32,852 nucleotides of DNA from Candidatus Hydrogenedentota bacterium (GTDB taxonomy: Bacteria > Hydrogenedentota > Hydrogenedentia > Hydrogenedentales > CAITNO01). Position numbers and translations under genes: made by a program. The stretch lies in NCBI GenBank assembly GCA_012523015.1, contig JAAYJI010000085.1, forward strand, positions 1 to 32,852. The letters are read 5' to 3'. The notes beneath the pieces were generated by a model. That model was not told the origin of the DNA, made no database searches, and worked only from the letters and a program-made list of their open reading frames with translations. Of this stretch, positions 8,221 through 16,175 are shown piece after piece. How positions within the stretch are numbered: the first letter of the stretch is position 1; each line of letters opens with the position of its first letter.

Positions 8221-9573
8221 ATGCTTAACAGCTATTTTGGTATCGGCGACGCCGGTTCAACCCTACGGCGTGAAGTGATTGGTGGGTTCACCACCTTCGC
8301 CACCATGAGTTATATTGTTTTTGTGCAGCCCACCGTCCTTGCCATGACCGGAATGGATTTTGGATCGGTCGTGTTGGCTACTTGTATTTCCTCCGCCTGC
8401 GCCTGTCTGCTCATGGGGCTCTTTGCCAATTATCCCATCGCTCTAGCACCGGGCATGGGCGAGAATTTTCTGTTCGCCTACACGGTCTGCGGAGCCATGG
8501 GCTTTGCGTGGCAGTCAGGCTTGACGATTGTGTTGCTTTCCGGAATCCTATTCATGCTCTTGTCGCTCTTTCAGTTTCGCGAAAAAGTGATGGATGTATT
8601 TCCCTTGTGTTTGAAAAACGCTATCGGCCCTGCCATCGGTCTGTATATTGCCTTTGTGGGGCTTCAGTGGGGCGGCATCGTCGTTTTCAACAGTGCTACC
8701 ATGGTCGCCGTGGGCAATTTGAAACACGCCACGCCGCTCATCGTCATTGCGGGCTTCTTTCTCATTGCCACCTTATCCGTTTATCGGGTTCATGGCGGTA
8801 TCTTAATCGGTATCCTCTTCACAGCAGGACTGTCTGTTTTATTTAAAGTAATTCCGAGCACCCCTTCCGAGTTCAGCTGGTCTACACAGACTTTCTTCAA
8901 CCTGGGATTCCGCGAATTGTGGGATCGGCGCTTGGACGCCCTGCTTGCCATTGCCATCTTTTTCTTCTTGGATCTCTTTGATACCGTCGGTACGCTAGTC
9001 GGGGTCAGTACACAAGCGGGATTGATGAGCGAGGACGGGAAACTGCCCCGTGCGGGGCGGGCATTTTTTGCCGATGCCATGGGAACCTGCATCGGCGCTT
9101 GCTGCGGCACCTCAACGGTAACCAGTTTCATCGAAAGTGCGGCAGGCGTGGCGGCAGGCGCAAGAACGGGGCTCGCCGCCATTGTGACGGGACTTTGCTT
9201 TTTAGCGGCCATTTTGTTCCTGCCCGTCATTGCGGTGGTGGGAAGGGATGTGGGGCCCGCCTATTATCAGGCGCTGGGCATTGAAGGAGCCCATGTTGCC
9301 ATGTATCCCGCCGTAGCGCCCGCGCTGATCGCCGTGGGATTTCTCATGCTTTCGCCTTTAGGACGCGTTAAATGGGAGGATATCACGGAGGGACTTCCCG
9401 CCTTTTTGACTATTGCCATGATGGTATTGGGTTATGGGATTACGGAAGGCATCGCGGCAGGCTGTATCTCTTTCGCGTTGATCAAGACGGTAGCGGGCCG
9501 TTGGCGCGAAGTACACGCCATCATGTATATTACGGCACTGGCCTTTTTGCTGCGCTATGCCTTGTTGAAATAA
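8221..9573 (+). CDS. AzgA-type NCS2 purine (adenine/guanine/hypoxanthine) permease
   Basis: The 450-residue protein has 12-14 hydrophobic segments and the signatures of the AzgA branch of the nucleobase-cation symporter-2 family: the N-terminal EVIGGFTTFATMSYIVFVQP, the ALAPGMGENFLFAY segment, and the substrate-site region DLFDTVGTLVG followed by GTSTVTSFIESAAGVAAGARTG. Such proteins import purine bases with protons across the cytoplasmic membrane. Family members differ in preference between adenine and guanine/hypoxanthine, which I cannot resolve here. Length is normal for the family. It stands alone, downstream of mntP, and converges with the lipoprotein gene. Confidence 0.93.
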   Translation: MLNSYFGIGDAGSTLRREVIGGFTTFATMSYIVFVQPTVLAMTGMDFGSVVLATCISSACACLLMGLFANYPIALAPGMGENFLFAYTVCGAMGFAWQSGLTIVLLSGILFMLLSLFQFREKVMDVFPLCLKNAIGPAIGLYIAFVGLQWGGIVVFNSATMVAVGNLKHATPLIVIAGFFLIATLSVYRVHGGILIGILFTAGLSVLFKVIPSTPSEFSWSTQTFFNLGFRELWDRRLDALLAIAIFFFLDLFDTVGTLVGVSTQAGLMSEDGKLPRAGRAFFADAMGTCIGACCGTSTVTSFIESAAGVAAGARTGLAAIVTGLCFLAAILFLPVIAVVGRDVGPAYYQALGIEGAHVAMYPAVAPALIAVGFLMLSPLGRVKWEDITEGLPAFLTIAMMVLGYGITEGIAAGCISFALIKTVAGRWREVHAIMYITALAFLLRYALLK

Positions 9574-9575
9574 AA

Positions 9576-9654
9576 ATCGGGACTGTTTCGACATTGCCCG
9601 TGCCGCAGGCGTGTGAAACGCCGGGGAAGGCTTTGCGTCGCGTACAGTCCCGAT
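9576..9654. terminator. 79-bp element with 11-bp perfect inverted ends (terminator or structured RNA)
   Basis: ATCGGGACTGT at 9576-9586 is repeated as its exact reverse complement at 9644-9654. Between the arms lies a smaller hairpin (GGCGT-GTGAA-ACGCC, 9609-9623). On the minus strand the closing arm is followed by TTTTTATTTC, so it could end transcription of the lipoprotein gene, whose stop is 32 bases upstream. The long interior is unusual for a simple terminator, and the ends also look like those of a very small inverted-repeat element, although no target duplication is visible. Confidence 0.5.
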
Positions 9655-9685
9655 GGATACTTGATTGACGAGGGATCAGCGCGGA

Positions 9686-10111
9686 TCAGATACCGTCAGG
9701 CGCCAGTTCGAGGATCAGCCAGCCCCCTTCTTCTTTTTTCAGTTTCAGTTCAATGCTGACCGCTCCGGGAGGGCCCGCCAGATCAACGGGATAGACGGTT
9801 GCGGTGCCGTCTTCGTTCATTTCAATTTCCATATCTTCAAAAGTTACGACACCGTCATCAAGATAGCCTGCATCAATGGCGGCCTGCAGCAATTCCCGTC
9901 CTTCCGCTTTGCCGCCCACTTCAGGATGATAAAAATCTTCAGAGAAGGTGCTCATCAACAAGTCAATATTTTTGCTTTCCAAGGCGACTTTCATGTTATC
10001 CAGCGTGGACTGGATCATTTCGGCATCGGAGGGCGCATTGCCGGCAGTGACACAGCCGGTGACGACTGCAGTAATCAGGCAAAGGGCTGTTAAAACGGCT
10101 GCTTTTTTCAT
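9686..10111 (-). CDS. Small NTF2/SnoaL-like predicted lipoprotein
   Basis: The start chosen (10111) has a GAGGAA box and begins a lipoprotein signal: MKKAAVLTALCLITAVVTGC, with a TGC lipobox Cys at position 20. An upstream in-frame ATG at 10294 would add 61 residues with no signal character. The 141-residue product, anchored in a membrane facing the periplasm, has AEMIQSTLDNMKVALESKNID followed by a beta-rich half ending KEEGGWLILELAPDG. This layout resembles the SnoaL/DUF4440 branch of the NTF2-like fold, small cone-shaped domains that bind ligands or protein partners. No catalytic residue can be named. It is a single gene with no functional neighbours. Confidence 0.75.
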   Translation of the reverse strand: MKKAAVLTALCLITAVVTGCVTAGNAPSDAEMIQSTLDNMKVALESKNIDLLMSTFSEDFYHPEVGGKAEGRELLQAAIDAGYLDDGVVTFEDMEIEMNEDGTATVYPVDLAGPPGAVSIELKLKKEEGGWLILELAPDGI

Positions 10112-10430
10112 AGCTAGTTCCTCGTTTGGTTGGTTGAATGAACAGCGGCGACCTGTGTTAGAACAACTGACACGGTCGAATGACCACTTCTCACAAGCCT
10201 TTGACTCTCCCCGGGAAGATCGGGTTTCGTTTCTCCCATAGAGCGGAAAGGTACTACTCGCCTGCGCAAGCAGGATTGTATCTAAGGCTGTCATGATACC
10301 AAATCAACGGCGTATAAGACAATTGACAAGCGCCGACAAGCCATGTTATCCGTGGCGGAGCGAAGAATGGCGTGGGAAAGCGAGGCTAGAAACAGGGTTG
10401 AGAACCGGCGGACGGAGATGTTTTCCTCTA

Positions 10431-10502
10431 ATGGACAGGATGGACAGGATGGACGCGATGGACGCGATGGACACGATGGACAGGATGGACGCGATGGACA
10501 GG
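10431..10502. repeat. 9-bp minisatellite, eight units
   Basis: Eight consecutive copies of ATGGACNNG occupy 72 bases. Variation is confined to positions 7-8 (AGG, AGG, GCG, GCG, ACG, AGG, GCG, AGG). The regular variants indicate expansion by slippage or unequal exchange. It lies in non-coding DNA. Confidence 0.9.
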
Positions 10503-10527
10503 AGACGCACAAAGCCTTCCGGTGTAG

Positions 10528-10547
10528 GGGCGCGATTTATCGCGCCC
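10528..10547. repeat. GC-rich palindrome with 8-bp arms
   Basis: GGGCGCGA and TCGCGCCC flank a TTTA loop. The wider string GTAGGGGCGCG...CGCGCCC resembles dispersed palindromic intergenic repeats seen in many bacterial genomes. No T-run follows on either strand, so it is not an obvious terminator. Confidence 0.6.
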
Positions 10548-10712
10548 GAGGTGTTTGTATCGCTAAGACGCTGCGTTACGCGTGCTGGCTTGAGTACCCA
10601 CGTTGGATCCCAAAAGAATTCGCCAAAGTAGGCGCGCTCATGAAACACAGAAACCTTCATAACAACAGGATCCAAAAAGCGGGGGCTTGACATTATCTCT
10701 TGATGCCGACTG

Positions 10713-10786
10713 ATAGCGAGCCGATCCGCGGCAGTGGAACATTATGGACTCCTTCGGGTTTTTGCTTAGAACTATTGTACCGAAGA
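10713..10786 (-). mobile_element. Internally deleted IS30-type element end
   Basis: Bases 10739-10786 match 32805-32852 at 43 of 48 positions, covering the leader, AAGGAG ribosome binding site and ATG of an IS30-type transposase. The adjoining 10713-10741 matches the part of that gene encoding CSITADRLAI (ATAGC, AGCCGATCCGC). About 150 bases lying between these two parts in the right-hand copy are missing here. The join falls at a short shared ACA, consistent with a microhomology deletion. Confidence 0.65.
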
Positions 10787-10862
10787 TCTCTGTGATGTCC
10801 GCTTTTTTAGGATCGCTTGCATTTCAACCTTGAATCCGCCCCCTTGAATCCACCCGCAAAAA

Positions 10863-10893
10863 ATGACTTTTTTATATTCTAATGTGTTATAAT
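10863..10893 (+). promoter_or_regulatory. Candidate promoter for the 1355-residue secreted protein
   Basis: A consensus TATAAT sits at 10888-10893, about 80 bases before the start codon, in an AT-rich tract. The best upstream partner is a TGACTT-like hexamer near 10864, at a slightly long spacing. A GAGAAGGG box precedes the ATG at 10972. Confidence 0.4.
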
Positions 10894-10971
10894 TTTACAA
10901 GATTCATAGGCACTTGTATAACAAAGCAGAGGTAAGGATCAACGTCTAAAAAAAGAGAAGGGTAAAGACAA

Positions 10972-13900
10972 ATGAAAACAAAAAATATGCACTTGTTTTG
11001 TACAGCCGTCTTGTTGGCTGTGCTCTGTTGTATCGGAAGCGCCGTTGCACAAATAGATCTCGTCAAAAATGGGTCTTTTGAGGTAGATCCCTTGCCGGGT
11101 AGTCCCGGTTACACACAAAACATCTCAGGGTGGACGGTCGCCGGTCAAGCCATTTTGAATGGCACGAGCGGACCCTTCTATACCAGCAATTTGGGAACCA
11201 TACCACAGGGCAGCAAACTCTCCGGTATGCAAGGGGCGGGCTCGCTCTCCCAAGCCATACTCGGCTTGGCACCGGGCGCCTCCCACACCTTTTCTTTTTA
11301 CTACAATCTTCGTACCGGCAACCCGGGCATGAAGCTTACCGTCAAACTCGGTACGCAAACACTTTTTGGTCCTACAGTCATTACCACAAAAAGCAGCTTT
11401 ACGTCATTTTCCTTTCCTTTTACCTATAATCTCGCATGGGGCAATGTACTCAAGTTTGAATTTTCAGAGCCCCAAGGGGATAACACGATCATGATCGATA
11501 ATGTTAAGCTGACCACTACGGCCACGCCTCAAACTTTCAAAGTTACGCCCAGTATTTCCGGCGGCAACGGCACCGTTTCACCCAACACGCAACAGACCGT
11601 GTACGCCCACGGCTCTTCCGCCTTCACATTTACGCCCGCGGCCGGCTATCGCCTCTATTCTATTTTGGTCAATGGCGCACGCAGCAATGTCTTACCCTTT
11701 AATTACACGATTAAGGATATTACGGCTGACACAACAATCGTCGGTTCTTTTTCACTTCCGGAATGGAGTTTCAACACAGACAATTTCTTAGAGGGTTGGG
11801 AACCCTTGGTTCAAATTGCTGATTGGGAGGTCTCCAACGGCACATTACGATACAACATTGAATCCGGTGCCGCAGACCCTTCTTGGACCTCACAACCCCT
11901 GAATTTGCAGCGCAGCAGTTTCCGATGGATGAAAATCATTGCAAGAAATGACACAGGCTGCGACGGTTCAATCATCTACTTTGACGACAACACGATTCCG
12001 GGCTTTGCTGCAGGACATGAAGCCTTTTTTAGAATCACCCCCAAGGATACCCAATTAAGCGAATATTGGGTAGATTTTGAGGAAAAAGCGACGTGGAACG
12101 CAGCCACCACCATTGAACGCTTCCGATTCGATTTCCCGGATCAAAAAATCGGCAGCTCCGGTTCGTTAACCGGCAATGGCACCTTTGTGGAAGTGGATCA
12201 TATTGCCCTACTGCCCGCCAGCCAAGGACCGCCCCCGCCCACAGCATCCTCCATAAAGCGCGAGAGTCCGTTGATTGCCCCCCCTGCCTATACGAAGGGA
12301 GTGGTAGCCTGGGAAGTACGCCTCAATCATAATATTGACATTACGACCCTAGGGTTGGACGATGTGGCCATAACAGCAACAGGAACCGCCGCGGCAACAT
12401 TGACCGGGGCAACATTAAATCCGACCCAACTGCTTCTCGGCTATACAACGACCGGAACCGGCACAGTCCGACTTGATCTTGTTTCCGGCGGCACGGCTCG
12501 TGACATTGCCGGTCAACCCTTCGTCAGCTACACCGCAGGCGAAGTGTTTAACGTCGACAACGACGGGCCTGCCATCACCATCGGCGCGCCCTCCAAATCG
12601 GTCACCAACACAGGTCCCGTTACCTATACGGTCACCTACACAGATTCGGGAAGCGGCTTTAGCGCCTGCACCCTTGCGGCCGCCAATATCACGCTCAACA
12701 AGACGGGAACTGCAAACGGCACGGTACAAGTGACCGGCTCCGGCAATACGAGAACGGTAAGCATCAACAATATTACCGGTAATGGTTCCTTGGGAATCAG
12801 TATTGCAGCAAACACCGCCACGGACACCTTGGGCAATCTCAGCCTTGCCAAGGGACCGAGCGCCACCTTCACCGTCGACAACGTACTGCCCACCGCAACC
12901 TGCAAAGATCTCACCGTGAAGCTCAGCGCCCCCCAAATCAACGCCCAAGCTATTGATGACGGCAGCGCGGACAATGGCACTATTGTGGAATATCTGATCG
13001 ATGGCGCCTCCAACAAAGTCTTTAACTGCAGCCATATGCCCTCAACGCAAGTCACTTTAAGCGTAAAAGATGGGGCTGGCAACATAAGCACCTGTCAATC
13101 CCAAGTCACCGTGGAAGACGATATTGCGCCTGTCATCACGCTGAACGGAGAAAACAATGTCACCGCGGAATGCGGCGCGAAATACACGGATGCCGGCGCA
13201 ACGGTTGTCGACAACTGTGACAGCAGCGTAACTGTCACGGTCGACAATCCCGTAGACACAGACGTGGTAGGAAGCTATACCGTAACCTACACAGCAAAAG
13301 ATGCAAGTGGGAACGAGACCACACAAACCCGCTCCGTCACTGTTCAAGACACCTTGAAACCGGTCATTACACGGGGTGGTGTGAATAACGTCACTGTTGA
13401 ACTGGGCAATACTTATACCGATGCCGGTGCGACTGCACTTGATCAGTGTGAAGGCACTTTGACCGACTCCATCGTCACAGTAAACCCTGTGGACACGAAC
13501 CAAGTCGGCACCTATACGGTGCGCTACAACGTTTCCGACGAAGCCGGCAATGCCGCAAATGAAGTGACCCGTATAGTCCACGTACGGGACACACAAAATC
13601 CTTATCTCCTTGGCGTCAGCGTAATAGACGGCAGCACCGTATCCCTTAGCTTTAACAAAGACATGGGCCAAAACGTAATGGCTGCCGAAAGTTACAGTGT
13701 ATCCGGTTCAGGACGCGGCACGTTAGATGAGCATCCGAACTCCGTCACAGTAGGCACGGGAAATAGCTATCTGCTGCACTGGTCCCCTACGCAGGAAATG
13801 CTTACAGGCGGTGATATTACCATTACCGTAGCCGCAACCGTAGCCGACATTTATGAAAATACAATGGATGAGGAAGGCAGGGTCATGACCGATCTCGGCG

Positions 13901-15039
13901 GCGCAGTCGGCGAAGCGCCGATCATCGACAGCTGTCCTGCAGACCGAAGCTTAGGCAGCGACGAAAACTGTCAGGCGGCCGTGCCCAATTTGATCCCCGA
14001 AATCACAGCCCACGACAACTGCACCGCTACCGCCAGTCTCATCTTCACGCAAGATCCTATAGCCGGAACACTTATCGATGAAACGACGGAAGTGACGCTC
14101 ACCGTTAAAGATGAAGTCGGTCATGAAAGTCCATGCACGTTGATACTGACGGTAGAAGATCAGACGGCGCCCACAGCCCTTTGTCAAGATCTAACTGTTT
14201 ACTTGAGCAGTCCTTTCCTGAGCGCAGCCATGGCAGACGCCGGTTCCTCCGACAATTGCGGGATTACGTCCCTGCTGATCAATGATGAAACCGGACTATA
14301 CTTCGGCGCCAGCGATATGGGTGAACATGAAATTACCCTCCAAGTCGCGGATAGTGCCGGTAATAGTGACAGCTGTACGGCAGCGCTTACCGTTGTGGAT
14401 GACATTGCACCCGCCGCACACTGCAAAGATATTACGGTCTACTTGAGTGCGCCTACCATCACCGCGGCCGCCATAGACGACGGAAGCACCGATAACGTGG
14501 CTATTACATCCATGCTGATTAACGGAGCCGAACAACTCAGCTTCGACACAGGCGACGTCGGTACGCAAACGGTCACCCTGCGTGTGGAAGATGCTGCGGG
14601 CAACGCCGATGAATGCGATGCCCTCATCACCATAGTCGATGATTTGCCCGACGAAGGTGAAACGCCTTCCGGCTTCCAAGTCACCGCTGTTGGCAATACA
14701 CATATTTTCGTTTCAGAAGGAGCCTCGGCAACCTTCACCGTGACGGTATCGGGAGCGCAGAGTCTGCCTTCTTACCAGTGGTACCGCCACACGGAAGACA
14801 AAGCGCTCAATGCGATTCCCGACGCCATAAGCGCAAGCTACACCATCGGCAACGTATCGGAAGAAGATTTAGGTGAATACCAATGTGAAGTCTACGATTC
14901 CGTGGCGGACGAAACCGCATGGTCACCCATCTTCATCCTGTCCTTGATCTCGGGAGTTCCGACTTCCGCACTTGCGGGACTGGCGCTCATCGCTGCCTTA
15001 ACCGGCCTTGTCGGCGCACGAACACTGCGCAGAAAATAA
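10972..15039 (+). CDS. Large secreted multi-domain Ig/HYR/DUF5011-type protein with C-terminal sorting-like signal
   Basis: The 1355-residue protein has a signal peptide (LFCTAVLLAVLCCIGSAVAQ). Next come a DUF642/carbohydrate-binding-like domain (about 28-185, starting LVKNGSFEV), a B-repeat-like domain (190-260, ISGGNGTVSPN then PAAGYRLYSILVNG), a possible jelly-roll module (262-425) and several Ig-like modules. Two DUF5011-like repeats (around 720-880) share KYTDAGATVVDNC or TYTDAGATALDQC and end in GSYTVTYTAKDASGN-type strands. Three HYR-like units with DNC/DNV motifs and a final Ig domain (YQWYRH ... GEYQCEVYD) follow. The end, VPTSALAGLALIAALTG then ARTLRRK, is a short Pro motif, one membrane helix and a basic tail, like IPTL/PEP-CTERM-type sorting signals. 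It is probably an exported surface or adhesion protein; no enzyme motif is seen. A strong terminator follows. Confidence 0.85.
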   Translation: MKTKNMHLFCTAVLLAVLCCIGSAVAQIDLVKNGSFEVDPLPGSPGYTQNISGWTVAGQAILNGTSGPFYTSNLGTIPQGSKLSGMQGAGSLSQAILGLAPGASHTFSFYYNLRTGNPGMKLTVKLGTQTLFGPTVITTKSSFTSFSFPFTYNLAWGNVLKFEFSEPQGDNTIMIDNVKLTTTATPQTFKVTPSISGGNGTVSPNTQQTVYAHGSSAFTFTPAAGYRLYSILVNGARSNVLPFNYTIKDITADTTIVGSFSLPEWSFNTDNFLEGWEPLVQIADWEVSNGTLRYNIESGAADPSWTSQPLNLQRSSFRWMKIIARNDTGCDGSIIYFDDNTIPGFAAGHEAFFRITPKDTQLSEYWVDFEEKATWNAATTIERFRFDFPDQKIGSSGSLTGNGTFVEVDHIALLPASQGPPPPTASSIKRESPLIAPPAYTKGVVAWEVRLNHNIDITTLGLDDVAITATGTAAATLTGATLNPTQLLLGYTTTGTGTVRLDLVSGGTARDIAGQPFVSYTAGEVFNVDNDGPAITIGAPSKSVTNTGPVTYTVTYTDSGSGFSACTLAAANITLNKTGTANGTVQVTGSGNTRTVSINNITGNGSLGISIAANTATDTLGNLSLAKGPSATFTVDNVLPTATCKDLTVKLSAPQINAQAIDDGSADNGTIVEYLIDGASNKVFNCSHMPSTQVTLSVKDGAGNISTCQSQVTVEDDIAPVITLNGENNVTAECGAKYTDAGATVVDNCDSSVTVTVDNPVDTDVVGSYTVTYTAKDASGNETTQTRSVTVQDTLKPVITRGGVNNVTVELGNTYTDAGATALDQCEGTLTDSIVTVNPVDTNQVGTYTVRYNVSDEAGNAANEVTRIVHVRDTQNPYLLGVSVIDGSTVSLSFNKDMGQNVMAAESYSVSGSGRGTLDEHPNSVTVGTGNSYLLHWSPTQEMLTGGDITITVAATVADIYENTMDEEGRVMTDLGGAVGEAPIIDSCPADRSLGSDENCQAAVPNLIPEITAHDNCTATASLIFTQDPIAGTLIDETTEVTLTVKDEVGHESPCTLILTVEDQTAPTALCQDLTVYLSSPFLSAAMADAGSSDNCGITSLLINDETGLYFGASDMGEHEITLQVADSAGNSDSCTAALTVVDDIAPAAHCKDITVYLSAPTITAAAIDDGSTDNVAITSMLINGAEQLSFDTGDVGTQTVTLRVEDAAGNADECDALITIVDDLPDEGETPSGFQVTAVGNTHIFVSEGASATFTVTVSGAQSLPSYQWYRHTEDKALNAIPDAISASYTIGNVSEEDLGEYQCEVYDSVADETAWSPIFILSLISGVPTSALAGLALIAALTGLVGARTLRRK

Positions 15040-15058
15040 CCTCTTAATAAAGCTAAGA

Positions 15059-15094
15059 CGCCGGCGGCTCACACAAGTCGTCGGCGCTTTTTTT
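15059..15094 (+). terminator. Rho-independent terminator of the large secreted protein gene
   Basis: An 11-bp stem (CGCCGGCGGCT at 15059-15069 with AGTCGTCGGCG at 15076-15086, two G-U pairs) is followed by C and seven T residues. It lies 20 bases after the stop codon at 15039. Confidence 0.85.
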
Positions 15095-15110
15095 ATCCCC
15101 GCTGCGACAC

Positions 15111-15157
15111 AAAAAAACCCTTGCCGCAGACTCCCATCAGTTGGGCTGCGGCAAGGG
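15111..15157 (-). terminator. Rho-independent terminator of the Gfo/Idh/MocA operon
   Basis: A perfect 12-bp stem (CCCTTGCCGCAG at 15118-15129 and its complement at 15146-15157) is followed on the minus strand by seven T residues. It sits 20 bases past the stop of the dehydrogenase gene ending at 15177. It stands back to back with the plus-strand terminator. Confidence 0.88.
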
Positions 15158-15176
15158 CGCTGTCCTTATCTTAGTC

Positions 15177-16160
15177 TTAGAGTTTCACCGCGGCACCGCT
15201 GCGGAAAGACTCATACGCGGCAAGGGTCACTGCCGTGGCATGCAAACCGTCAACGCCGTCAATAGTCGGCTCTCGTTTCTCGCGCACCGCTTCCACAAAG
15301 TCGCGGATCAAAGCGAGGTTTGCATCATCACCCCACGGGACCCAGTTGACCCGCCCTGCTTTGCCATCATAAAGCGTCACTTTTTGGTTGAAGGCATCCA
15401 CATTAATCACGCCGCCTTCGCAAATAAATTCGAGGGTCACATCGCCCCAAGTGGGATAGCAATCGGGGCGGCTCCAACTCGCGAGATGTCCAACCTGGAC
15501 GCCGCCTTTCATCTCCAGATGCAGGCTGCCGAGATCGTCGGTTTTCAAGGTCTTTTGATGGAGCTGATTGCCCAGTTCGCAATAAACGCGTGTGAATTCT
15601 CTGTCAAGCATCCAGCGCAACAGATCGACTACGTGCACCGTGTGATCCATCGTCGCGCCGCCGCCGCTCAGCTCGTCATCGGCAAACCAGCCGCCCGGAG
15701 CTTTACCGTGATTGGTGCAAGACACGGCGTAAACCTCTCCAAATTCGCCGGAATCGAGTTTCGCTTTCGCCTCAACAATGGGCAGTGCATAGCGGCAAGG
15801 AAAAGCGGTGCCCAGCCCTACGCCTGCCTTTCTACATGCAGAAACCATAGCGCGCGCATCTTCAAGGGTCGGAGCCAGCGGCTTTTCACACAAGACCCAT
15901 TTGCCTGCAGCCGCGGCCGCCTCCACCAACCCTCGGTGCTTGGTGTTTTCAGAGGTTACAATAACCGCGTCCAGATCAGAGGCAAGAAATTTATCTAAAT
16001 TACCGATAAAAGGTGTTTCCAGTTCCTTCGCCTTGGCTCGGCCGCGCCTGGCGTTATCATCCCAGATTGCGGCAAGGCTAGCTTCGGGAATTGCCTGTAC
16101 ACAAGCGGCATAGCTGTCCGCGTGAAGGTGAGCAAAGCTCATAATGCCAATCTTAACCAT
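15177..16160 (-). CDS. Gfo/Idh/MocA-family oxidoreductase
   Basis: The 327-residue cytosolic protein has an N-terminal Rossmann half, starting KIGIMSFAHLHADSYAACV in place of the usual GxGxxG loop. It carries the family catalytic-lysine motif CEKPLAPT after a predicted substrate-binding strand, and the C-terminal alpha/beta half with the histidine motif DHTVHVVDLLRWM. Such enzymes use NAD(P) to oxidise or reduce sugars, inositols and related polyols. The substrate cannot be assigned from sequence. A GGAATTC-type ribosome binding site precedes the start. It is the second gene of a pair, 15 bases after the preceding dehydrogenase gene, and a strong terminator follows. The atypical AHLHAD segment in place of a clean dinucleotide loop is common in the less studied branches of the family. 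Confidence 0.88.
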   Translation of the reverse strand: MVKIGIMSFAHLHADSYAACVQAIPEASLAAIWDDNARRGRAKAKELETPFIGNLDKFLASDLDAVIVTSENTKHRGLVEAAAAAGKWVLCEKPLAPTLEDARAMVSACRKAGVGLGTAFPCRYALPIVEAKAKLDSGEFGEVYAVSCTNHGKAPGGWFADDELSGGGATMDHTVHVVDLLRWMLDREFTRVYCELGNQLHQKTLKTDDLGSLHLEMKGGVQVGHLASWSRPDCYPTWGDVTLEFICEGGVINVDAFNQKVTLYDGKAGRVNWVPWGDDANLALIRDFVEAVREKREPTIDGVDGLHATAVTLAAYESFRSGAAVKL

Positions 16161-16175
16161 GATAGAATTCCTTTC

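Larger units (their letters stand above)
10112..10971. other. Gene-free repeat-bearing intergenic region
   Basis: This 860-base stretch has no frame with a recognisable product. From left to right it holds a small hairpin CCTGC-GCAA-GCAGG (10261-10274), a 9-bp minisatellite, a GC-rich palindrome, an IS30-type fragment, and the promoter region of the large secreted protein gene. Overlapping frames on both strands at 10293-10693 are open mainly because the 9-bp repeat keeps all frames open. Their products are low-complexity (MDRMDA, GQDGRDG, SILSIVS), so I do not call them genes. Confidence 0.6.

Noticed and set aside
10293-10693. Overlapping open frames on both strands across the minisatellite
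   Set aside because: The 9-base period keeps frames open; products are low-complexity repeats with no supporting start signals.
15141-15998. Plus-strand 285-codon open frame
   Set aside because: It is antisense to the dehydrogenase gene and starts inside the minus-strand terminator hairpin.
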